NCBI GenBank assembly: GCA_031254455.1
Contig: JAIRUI010000077.1
Location: 1-24,271, forward strand
Length of the DNA: 24,271 nt
Reading direction: 5' to 3'
Source: Chitinispirillales bacterium
GTDB taxonomy: Bacteria; Fibrobacterota; Chitinivibrionia; Chitinivibrionales; Chitinivibrionaceae
Shown: piece by piece, positions 14,009-22,700 of the stretch
How the letters are laid out: every line of letters begins with the position of its first letter
Position numbering within the stretch: position 1 is the first letter of the stretch
Translations under genes and position numbers: made by a program
The notes under the pieces: model-generated
Databases searched by the model: none
What the model was told of the DNA's origin: nothing
What the model saw: only the letters and a program-made list of their open reading frames with translations

Positions 14009-16581
14009 TTTGACGCCTTCGTATAAAGAAAAAATCCAAGTACTAAAAATATAAAAGTTGCGCTCCATGCCGCAATAATCGGATTTACCGACTCATTTCT
14101 TCCGAGCGTAATAAGAAATTGCGCTATTACCCAATAAATGAACACAAACACAAGTCCTGCGCCGAAATGAACGGCGCCGCCGCGCTTCGTTGAGCGTACC
14201 GTTGCGGCGATTCCGACTAAAACAACGACTACGTTCATAAGCGGCAATGAAAATTTGAAATTACTATCCGCCAAATATTTTTGCGTTTTTTCTCCTCTAA
14301 GTTTTGCATTTTCTATTCTTTTTTTTAGTTCCGAATAGCTCATCTGCTCGACTTTTCGTATCTGTTTAAGCATATCGACGGGTTTTTGCGTCAAATCGGT
14401 CAAAATTACTTGCGACAACTCGTTTACTATTATACTTCCGTCGCTTTGCAATATTTTTTCTTTCCCGTCCGGCATAATCCATAGGTTATTTTCCGGATCG
14501 TAATCGACAATATTTGCTGTCGTTATGCTTTTTATTCTGTAATTTTCAAAAGAGTATTTTACGACGGTTTCGTGTTTTGCGGGAGAGGTGTTTATTCTTT
14601 TGAAAAAATATGCCGTATTCTCGTTGGAAAAATAGTAGAAATTCCTTCGCGATTCCGTAACTTCCGTAGGAATTGGTCTTCCGTTGCGCCGCGCTGAAAA
14701 TGTATCTCTGTAAAGTTCCAATTTTTCGTTTGCGGACGCAAGTACCGATTCGTTGAAAAAGAAAATCCCGACCGAAAAGAATAAACCTACAAAAATTAAA
14801 GGAAAAGTTGTTCTGACAACGCTTATCCCACTGGATTTTATAGCTGTTAATTCATTAGTTTTTGAGAATGAGCCCATAGAAAGCATTACGGATAAAAGCA
14901 TTGAGATAGGAAGTATCATGGACATAAAAGAAGCGATAAAGTATAAATAGTAAACCGCTAATTCGTTAAATTTTGCGTCTGTAAAGACAGTTATGTTTCC
15001 AACAAAATCTATAATTACGGTTAAAACCGAAAGACCCGCTGTCGTTACTAAGAAGTATGAAAAGAATCTTCCTATAATATATGCCGGAATTATCGGTAAA
15101 AATAAGTTTAACATTTTTTCCGGTAAATCAAGAATATGTCCGAATACTGTTTTTATTATACGTAAGATTTTTATATCATGCATATTATTCAATAACTTAC
15201 GAAATGGGATTAAAATTACTTTTATAACGTCTGAAAATCTGAAACCGCTTTCGTATCCGGATACTTTTCTTAAAAGCCAAACCGCAACAAGCGTCAGAAC
15301 GACATTTCCTCCCCACATAGCCGCAACCGGAAGAATATTGCCTTTTTTTGCCGAATATTCGCCTCCTATTAAAAACGCCCAATAAAATATAAAGAAAATC
15401 AAACTGTAACTCACGCTTATCGCGGCGCTTCCGTTTTTTGCAATAATTCCGAGCGGAATGCCCAAAACCGCAAAAATTATCGCTCCGATTGCAAGAGAGT
15501 ATTTTTTATGGACTTCTACGGAATATCCGTTTATGCTGTTTTTATTTTCTTTGATGTTTCGCATTATTGTATTGACAAAATTTATTTCACTTTTCAATGC
15601 GTCGCTTACTGACCTTGGCGATAAAAGACTGTTTATTGTAGAGTACCATTGTGAAAAGTCGTCCATATACAAAATAGCGGAACTGTCCGCAATTGAATTA
15701 TTCATATTGTTTGAAATCTCCGAAATCCATTCGTTGTATCTTTTTTTTTCGTTTGAAATATTACTTTTTAGGTTATTTATAATATGAATTAGAGAATCGT
15801 TTTTAATTTCACGTTCGCCTTTTTCTTCCAAATTACTTCTTGTAAAATCGCTTTTAATATTTTCTACAAAAAAAGTTTGTTTGGCAAAATCTATTCTGAA
15901 AAAATCCGCTTCGTTGTTGTTTCCATTGCCGATATTTTCGCTTATAGTTTGTCCCGAAAACATCGTCAGTTCCAAATATTTTTCGTCTTTTGTCAGATAA
16001 AGCGTACCGCTGTCGGCGACGCTGACTATAGGAATTTGGTTATTTTGCGTTGTAAAAATCGTAATTCCGTATAAACGTCCAGTTCCTGCGGTTACGGAAT
16101 CCACTTTTATGGCATATCCGGGAAAATCTTTTATCAATACTCCGGGGTCTATGAGCGCGGCTGGTTTTTTACGCATAACATCCGACATAAGCTGCGCTGC
16201 GTGATGATTTGCATTCGGCAAAATATTGCAGTTGAAAAACAAAAGCAGGACGCCTATTATTGCGCTCAGCGAGATTATCGGCGGAAGCATATCGAATAAA
16301 CTCATCCCGACTGCTTTCATCGCCGTATATTCGTTGTCGGACGATAATTTTCCAAAAACCATAAGCGAGGAAATAAGCAATGTCATCGGTAACGCAAGCG
16401 AAATTATCGAAGCCATACTCACCAAAAGAAGTTCCGCAATTATCTCGAAAGAAACGCCTTTATACAAAACTCTCGGCAGAACCTGTGTCGTGATTTGCAT
16501 AAAAAATATCATAAAAATCACGGCGAGCGAATATAAAAAAGGTCGTATAAATTCTTTGACGATGTATCTGTAGAATATCAT
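14005..16581 (-). CDS. LptF-LptG fusion: LPS export permease in a single chain
   Basis: 858 residues, about twice a normal LptF or LptG (350-400). Each half has the full YjgP/YjgQ layout: paired N-terminal transmembrane helices, a periplasmic beta-jellyroll and C-terminal helices. Half 1 is about 1-440 and half 2 about 498-858, with a linker of about 50 residues. Duplicated landmarks: the coupling-helix motif NEYTAMKAVGMS (83-94) and NELTAIKSSGIS (576-587); HKKYSLAIGAIIF (358-370) and NFKFSLPLMNVVV (774-786). Half 1 (HKK...LGIPLGI) looks LptF-like, half 2 LptG-like. In other bacteria the two are separate subunits that, with the ATPase LptB, extract LPS from the inner membrane. A GGA-AAAA-ATG at Met490 could give a separate second half. 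Downstream is the pseudo-receiver gene. Weak ribosome-binding site at 16581. Confidence 0.9.
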   Translation of the reverse strand: MIFYRYIVKEFIRPFLYSLAVIFMIFFMQITTQVLPRVLYKGVSFEIIAELLLVSMASIISLALPMTLLISSLMVFGKLSSDNEYTAMKAVGMSLFDMLPPIISLSAIIGVLLLFFNCNILPNANHHAAQLMSDVMRKKPAALIDPGVLIKDFPGYAIKVDSVTAGTGRLYGITIFTTQNNQIPIVSVADSGTLYLTKDEKYLELTMFSGQTISENIGNGNNNEADFFRIDFAKQTFFVENIKSDFTRSNLEEKGEREIKNDSLIHIINNLKSNISNEKKRYNEWISEISNNMNNSIADSSAILYMDDFSQWYSTINSLLSPRSVSDALKSEINFVNTIMRNIKENKNSINGYSVEVHKKYSLAIGAIIFAVLGIPLGIIAKNGSAAISVSYSLIFFIFYWAFLIGGEYSAKKGNILPVAAMWGGNVVLTLVAVWLLRKVSGYESGFRFSDVIKVILIPFRKLLNNMHDIKILRIIKTVFGHILDLPEKMLNLFLPIIPAYIIGRFFSYFLVTTAGLSVLTVIIDFVGNITVFTDAKFNELAVYYLYFIASFMSMILPISMLLSVMLSMGSFSKTNELTAIKSSGISVVRTTFPLIFVGLFFSVGIFFFNESVLASANEKLELYRDTFSARRNGRPIPTEVTESRRNFYYFSNENTAYFFKRINTSPAKHETVVKYSFENYRIKSITTANIVDYDPENNLWIMPDGKEKILQSDGSIIVNELSQVILTDLTQKPVDMLKQIRKVEQMSYSELKKRIENAKLRGEKTQKYLADSNFKFSLPLMNVVVVLVGIAATVRSTKRGGAVHFGAGLVFVFIYWVIAQFLITLGRNESVNPIIAAWSATFIFLVLGFFLYTKASK

Positions 16582-16655
16582 TTTAAGTTTTCGCTTTCTT
16601 TGATTTTAACGAAAAATACTTTATTTCAAGCGGTAAAAAAGCGTCTTGGAGCGCA

Positions 16656-18611
16656 CTAACCTAAAATATTCCAAGAAAATCCCCAGCGGAAAATAAGTCC
16701 TGGCATAATATATCCGGGAACATACGAATTTGTACGGTTGAGGAAATTGTCGATTTTCCAAAATAGTCGAAACGTTTCTATTTCTGCGGATAGTTTTACC
16801 GAGACGTCGTGAATTGGACGATCCCAATGCGTATAATTTCCAAACGGCGACATCGTCAATGGTTCGGAAAAATAGAAATTTGATCGCCAATCTTTTTTAC
16901 TCCAATAGTTATATGAAATATCTACATAAAAATGACGAACTTGTAAATCTTTATTAAAGTGAAATCTCAAGCCGGAATATGATTTCAAATATGGCATTTG
17001 GTCGCTGAAAAGCCAATTTGAAAACAATGAAATTCCTTTAATCTCGCCAAAACTTCCGCCTGCGGAAAATACTTGTTCTGGATTTTCGTAAGGCGCAGCG
17101 TTGTTGTGCCAGAATTTATTGACAATCAAATTATCGTTATTTTGCAAAGAAGAAATTTCGTTGCGAAAAGTAATAAGATTTGAATACCCGCCATAAATTG
17201 ACGCGACCGGGAATTGATAGTGCAAATTTGCTCCGAATCCGAAATAAGTGTTTGCGATTTTAAGAAGATCCTGCAGTTGAGAAAAAATATTATTGTAAGA
17301 AAATACCATAGGAACTATGTCGTGTTTTCCCCAAAATTGCGTTCGGAAATTATTAATTTTCAAGTCGGCTTGAAGAGATGCGAAAGGATAGCGTTCAATT
17401 TTACTGTGATTTGCTCTGACAAATTGTCCGCCGCCGTCGATTTTTGCGGAGAAATTGTCGAAGTTTTGTGAGATAAATTTGTTCTCGGCAACAATTTTAA
17501 TATGATGCGCTACTTTATATGTAATATCGCAAGTATCTGAAATATAACGGTTTGCTGAAACTTGTATTGAAACGGTATCGCTTATTGCCGGAGCAAAATA
17601 AAACTGTGTTCCACCCGATTGCAAAGTGTTGTTTTGTTGCGTTCTATATGTCGCAAAATTGCCGTTTCGCGTACGACTTATCGGGTTTTCGTATTGATAA
17701 ACAGTTTCAAGTTTTGCGATATTTCTCCATAAAAATTTATCGCCAAGCGGAATTTCCACTAATGCGTCTAATTGGTTTAGAAAATTATTTGACTCGTTGT
17801 AAGCGATGGACAGTGAAGTCTTGTTTTGAAGCGCCGAATCGCTGTGGTATGCCAAATCTTGTCGAATGTCAGAGTATGAATATCGCAAATTTGCCGAAAA
17901 ATTGCCATGCCAGTTCAATTCAATTCCGCTTTTATTTATTAGTGAATATGGGTTGTAGCCGTAAATTGATATTTTTGTGCTGTCGGTTTCGTAGGTTGTA
18001 AAAAGGTCTGCCATTCCGCCGCCGTGAAAATAATCCTTGCGTTTCAGATCGGAATAAGAAGTGAAAGCCAGAAGCGATAACTTTTTTGATAAATTTCTTA
18101 ACATCCTGAATTTTAATAAATTACCTTCAAATAATCCGCCTTCCCACACGAAAAAAACGTCGGGGGTGGCAGTAAGTTTGTTGAATAAATTTTTGTTTAT
18201 TGAGCCGTCGGGTAAAATTTCAAATTCGCTTATTTCAAGCAAGTCTTGATAATAAAATGGGAGCGCCGGCAAGTAAAGCCGGTTTAAAAAATTGTCTTCT
18301 ATTGGAATTAAGTATCCGCGAAACGTTGTACGGTTCATTGCAAAACTTGGCGAATATCGTACTGCGGTGAAATTAGGATTACTCATGAGGGCGTCTTCCC
18401 AAGTGAAATAATCGCTTCCGATAAAGTTCTGTCTTTTAACGATATAAGGTGAAAAAAGCGTTTCGTTGTCGAATTTTTGCTCTTTTACGTATAACTCTTG
18501 TTTTTTTAGCAGGTTGTACAAAAAATTCTTATGTTCAGCCGAATCGTTTGTTTCTTGGCAGAAAGCGTTTGGGCAAAAAATAAAAATCAAAATTGTCAAA
18601 AATTTCTTCAT
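16656..18611 (-). CDS. Outer-membrane beta-barrel, TonB-dependent-receptor-like (BtuB-type C-terminus)
   Basis: 651 residues from the ATG at 18611, chosen for the AAGGA ribosome-binding site and the signal peptide MKKFLTILIFIFCPNAFC that follows; an upstream in-frame start at 18710 has neither. The C-terminus FLNRTNSYVPGYIMPGLIFRWGFSW closely resembles the end of TonB-dependent receptors (VPGYPMPGRTFRxGxSW), and many aromatic-ended strands precede it. The N-terminal segment TWEDALMSNPNF...TTFRGY (about 58-85) and the LLEISEFEILPDGSI block look like a much-eroded plug domain; no TonB box is evident. Substrate unknown. It lies 74 bases upstream of lptFG on the same strand, with only a weak hairpin and a T6 run between, so they may be cotranscribed. 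Confidence 0.72.
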   Translation of the reverse strand: MKKFLTILIFIFCPNAFCQETNDSAEHKNFLYNLLKKQELYVKEQKFDNETLFSPYIVKRQNFIGSDYFTWEDALMSNPNFTAVRYSPSFAMNRTTFRGYLIPIEDNFLNRLYLPALPFYYQDLLEISEFEILPDGSINKNLFNKLTATPDVFFVWEGGLFEGNLLKFRMLRNLSKKLSLLAFTSYSDLKRKDYFHGGGMADLFTTYETDSTKISIYGYNPYSLINKSGIELNWHGNFSANLRYSYSDIRQDLAYHSDSALQNKTSLSIAYNESNNFLNQLDALVEIPLGDKFLWRNIAKLETVYQYENPISRTRNGNFATYRTQQNNTLQSGGTQFYFAPAISDTVSIQVSANRYISDTCDITYKVAHHIKIVAENKFISQNFDNFSAKIDGGGQFVRANHSKIERYPFASLQADLKINNFRTQFWGKHDIVPMVFSYNNIFSQLQDLLKIANTYFGFGANLHYQFPVASIYGGYSNLITFRNEISSLQNNDNLIVNKFWHNNAAPYENPEQVFSAGGSFGEIKGISLFSNWLFSDQMPYLKSYSGLRFHFNKDLQVRHFYVDISYNYWSKKDWRSNFYFSEPLTMSPFGNYTHWDRPIHDVSVKLSAEIETFRLFWKIDNFLNRTNSYVPGYIMPGLIFRWGFSWNILG

Positions 18612-18734
18612 ACAAAATCCTTTTATAGATTGGCGAACAAAACATTTTTTTGAACAAAAAATATATTGAAACCATTCGTTATATGGATAATGCAAAAGAG
18701 GCATTGGCAAAATCTCAAAAAAGATGAAAATGGA

Positions 18735-19706
18735 CTATATCTTCTCAAGAATACTTTCCCATCGTTTATCTGGAATGTGCGCTCCTAATATTCTACAAAC
18801 TTCATAACCGCACAAAGAGCCTATAAAACCCGCTTTTTCTATTGGAAGATTGTTTATTATCCCGTAAAGAAAACCGCTTGCCCATAAATCTCCGGCGCCT
18901 GTGGTATCTTTTGCTTTTTCTTCGCCGACCGGAGCAATCTCATATACGCTATTTTCATATTTTACTAAACTTCCGCGCTTTCCTAATTTTACGACCGCAA
19001 TCTGCGCGTCTTTTGCAATAATATCCAGAGCCTCTTTTTCATCGGATTTTTTTGTGTATGCTTTTGCTTCGTCTTCGTTTGCCAAAACAATATCGACATA
19101 TTCGCGTACAAGCGATTGAACAAAATCCAAATTCTGTTCAATAATATTGAAACTTGCCAAATCAAGCGATATTTTTACGTCGGCTTTTTTTGCGTTTGCC
19201 ATAACCGTTCGCAAAAGTTTCTCGTTGAAAATCAAGTATCCTTCAATATGAACCAATGCCGCCCCTGCAAAAATTTCTGGAGTGAAAACGGCAGGGTCGG
19301 TATATCCGCTTGCGCCCAAATATGTAAGCATTGAACGTTGAGCGTCGGGGGTGACTACGGACACTACACGTCCTGTATCCGCTTTATCGGCAGTTGTGAG
19401 TTGCGCTTTTACATTATTTTTGGCGAGCGCGGTTTTGAATTTCTCACCCAATTCGTCATTTCCGCAGCAACCGATAAATTTCGCGGTTTTGCTAAGCCGT
19501 CCCAAACCTATTGTCGTATTACAAGCGGAACCGCCTGGTGCGATAATTACCGAATTTTGCGTTTTTGCAAGGAGTTTATCGGCAAAATCCGCTTCTACAA
19601 GCGACATGCCGCCTTTTACTATTTTGTTTTGTTCAAGAAACTCGTCCGTTTCCTGTAATATAATATCCATTAAAGCCGAACCGACGCCGATTGCAAATTT
19701 TGCCAT
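18735..19706 (-). CDS. PfkB-family carbohydrate/nucleoside kinase, adenosine-kinase-like
   Basis: 323 residues, typical of the ribokinase/PfkB superfamily. The first PfkB signature region is APGGSACNTTIGLGRL (56-71), and the second is DTTGAGDLWASGFLYG (267-282) with catalytic Asp273 and the anion-hole glycines. The N-terminus AIGVGSALMDII and the short lid fit the adenosine-kinase-like branch found in many Gram-negatives, which often is annotated as adenosine kinase; ribokinase or fructokinase activity cannot be excluded from sequence. The ATG at 19706 has GGAG 8 nt upstream. It stands alone between the adhesin gene (83 bases upstream) and the receptor-like barrel (123 bases downstream), all on the minus strand. 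Confidence 0.85.
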   Translation of the reverse strand: MAKFAIGVGSALMDIILQETDEFLEQNKIVKGGMSLVEADFADKLLAKTQNSVIIAPGGSACNTTIGLGRLSKTAKFIGCCGNDELGEKFKTALAKNNVKAQLTTADKADTGRVVSVVTPDAQRSMLTYLGASGYTDPAVFTPEIFAGAALVHIEGYLIFNEKLLRTVMANAKKADVKISLDLASFNIIEQNLDFVQSLVREYVDIVLANEDEAKAYTKKSDEKEALDIIAKDAQIAVVKLGKRGSLVKYENSVYEIAPVGEEKAKDTTGAGDLWASGFLYGIINNLPIEKAGFIGSLCGYEVCRILGAHIPDKRWESILEKI

Positions 19707-19718
19707 ATAAATTACTCC

Positions 19719-19788
19719 GTCTTAATTATTGTTTTACTGAAAATACTATTTGGGATTCACCAATAGTTTTTTTACCAATAATTAAAAC
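19719..19788. repeat. Nested inverted repeats between adhesin and kinase genes
   Basis: Outer arms GTCTTAATTATTG (19719-19731) and CAATAATTAAAAC (19776-19788) pair at 12 of 13 positions. Inside them ACTATTTGG (19745-19753) pairs with CCAATAGT (19760-19767) with one bulged base. On + the inner hairpin is followed by T7; on - by ATTTT. It fills almost the whole gap between the two genes, and the outer arm ends just before the kinase ribosome-binding site. Likely a terminator for the adhesin gene, but it could also be a folded remnant of a small repeat element. Confidence 0.5.
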
Positions 19789-19789
19789 A

Positions 19790-22700
19790 CTATCTTTTCC
19801 CCACAGATACCGCTATAATTTTTCTATATGTGCGAACTTCTTTTCCTTCTCGGTCGTCAAACTGCACTTCTACCTGAATAAGCGCCAAATATGTCCCAGC
19901 TCCTGCATTTCTACCAGATGTATTCTTCCCGTCCCAAACGGCTACTCCTACCACATTTCCTTTGCGATCCCCCTCCGTTATCACCGATGGCTCTATCTTT
20001 ATATCTTGGGTGACTGCGTTGCCGGTCTGGTCGAGTATTTTCATATAACCCTGCAAATTCGAAGGGCTGGATATCGGTCCTTTAGCTTCAATAACTACAG
20101 CAACGCCTTTGTCGTTATCTTGTATTTTATAATATTCTACAAGACTGGGGTCAAAAGATTTCGGTTCGTAACGCTTATCTCCTACCTTTACCATGTAAAG
20201 CGGCTGCGGAACTACCCTCACGTTCAAATCCGTCGAGTAATCACCATTTACTTTAAGAGGCGCACGAACAGTTAAATTTTGCATATTGTCCGAATCATCC
20301 TTGACGTATCCGCTAGATACTATCCATATACTGTCGTTGGTTAAAGGATATGGTACCGTCGTCGATGTTACTTTATACCGAAGAGTATTATTTCCTATCT
20401 GTTTCGGCATTTCAGGGGAAAACGTCATATCAAATTCACCTTCTGGAGCCGATAATACGTGCCAGAATTTATACGGATTTCCCATTGATGCTGTTATCGG
20501 TTCGCTAAATACTACGTCAAGGGTTGTATCCGCTCCTATGTTATAAATTCCTTTTAAAATCACAGGAGCGATACTGTCGTCTATCGGCACCGGCGTCGGA
20601 TTCGGTTTTATCGTAATGTTATTATAGACTATTTCACCGGGAAGTACAATTACGTCATTGCTGTTAATACCTGTTCTTGGAGGGTTGTCATTTCTGTCAT
20701 TGTTTGCCGCGGATTCGGTAACTTTCAAATCAAATCCCGTTTGAGTGGAATTAAGAATAACTTCGTCTTTTGTAAAGTCACGGGACGGAGAAAGTACAAT
20801 TGCATCTGCCAACATTTCAGCAAAAGTCAAATCTATTTTTGTTCTCATATCGACCTTAATCAAATTAACGTACCCGTTACTGATATCGTTTGTTTCAAAA
20901 TAAGCGGCGGAAAATATTTGCGCGACCACTTCCTGTAGAATCTCGACTTTTTTATTGTTTTTCGCCGTCTGCTCATTGTTATGCGGAACATCTTTAATTA
21001 TATGGTCAGCGCCCGAATTGATAAATATTGAATCGCCCAAAGAAATTTTTCCGCTATAATCCGATTTTACAACAATCCGACATTCGTTTCCGTTCATAGT
21101 GAATGAATCAAATTGCACGTCATAAAGCGGTTTTCCAGCCGCTTTCATATTCATAAACTTAAACGGAATATTATCGTTATCAACGTTAATATCAAAATTC
21201 TCGCTCAATTTGACAACCAAAACATCGTTTTCGCCTAAAACATTCGACGTTATAATCATTGCCGATACAACCACAGGCGCGGCGCCGTCATTTACTTCAA
21301 AATTTTTGCTGAAATATTCCCCGTCCGGATTTAACGGTATGTATTTCCCGTCAAGATACGTTACGCTCATTCGCATTACACCGTTTGTAGAATCCTGAAC
21401 ATTTTCTGTTTTCGGGAAATTTAACGCAAGTATAACGGTTGTTTTGTTTTCCGTGCCGTCGCCGTTACTTCCGTACCCGATAATTGAAGGTAAATAATCG
21501 CTTACACCTGCAAAACTTAACATTGTAAATTCAATTTCGTTTAAATCTTCTACTTCATCATCAAATACGACAACGACACTGTCCACAATTCCGTTGCCGT
21601 CGCTGTCATAATAAATACTTCCAATTGGAAGAGGCGGAAGAGGTATGGCTGATATTATAACCGTTACCTTAACCGACATAACCCAAGTGTCTGTAGGGTA
21701 CCCGTAAACCGCAGTATCAAGCGCAGTATAATAAAATTCATCAATATTCACATCGGTAAGATTTGCGATTTTATCTTCTCTGATTTTGTATCTCACCTGT
21801 CCGTCTTCAATGGTCACCTCGCCAAATTCGGTTTGAATCTGTTGCGCCTTGAGTTCGTTTGTAAGCGCGTCTGAAGTATTAAATTTGGCGTTAGGCAATA
21901 AATTTTCGTTAGTCAATCCGAGAATTTTCTGTATGTTTCCGTCTATTGTCAAATCAAGGTCAATAAAATATGTAAGATTCAATAACCACCCAACGTTTAT
22001 AAGAATATTTCGAATTCCAGTGCTAATGTCAAGAAGCACTCTTACATCGTTATTCGGCGCCAATTCAAACGGGTTATCGTTCCAAGGAAGTATATTTACG
22101 GTAATATCAACCGGTTCGCTTTTAGCAAAACACTCAAGCCCTGCCGTCGCATACGCGTTATTTATCGCCGTAACCGTAACTGTCGCCGTACGATTTTGTT
22201 CGGGAGAGTCGTAATTCGCTCGGTATTTCTCACTTGTTCTGAGTTCTCCTTCCACAATTTCAAACCATTCTTTATTTACGCCGCTAATTTCGTATTCAAC
22301 GCTTTCCGAAGCGCTAAGCGTTGCGACCACTTGACCTTGGCTTGCTTTCAAAGTTCCCGCTCCGTTATTGTGATACTCAATAATACCGTCAAGTTTTTGC
22401 ACAAAATTAAACATAGGACGTTGCGCCTGATTTATCATATTTATTGTAATTGTACCGCCGGATATATTCTCATTCGACAAATCCCATTCTTCCGCATTAC
22501 CGCCGCTTATACTGATAAGATTTAATTCGACAGTGAAATTTCCGCTTTTATACGTCTCATTATTCACTATGTTAAACGGTATTACGGCATTTTGATTGTG
22601 ATAGCCATTGTCCGTTTTTCCGCTAAATCTTAACACGCCTGTAAGCGCCGCTGGCGTTGTCGGCGCGGGGAAAACAACATCGTCTTCAATTTTCAAATTG

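Noticed and set aside
15200..15280. Frameshift or missing stop between lptF and lptG causing an artefactual fusion
   Set aside because: The reading frame is continuous on both sides with a plausible helical linker, and no stop or A/T slip site at the joint needs correcting; sequencing error still cannot be fully excluded.
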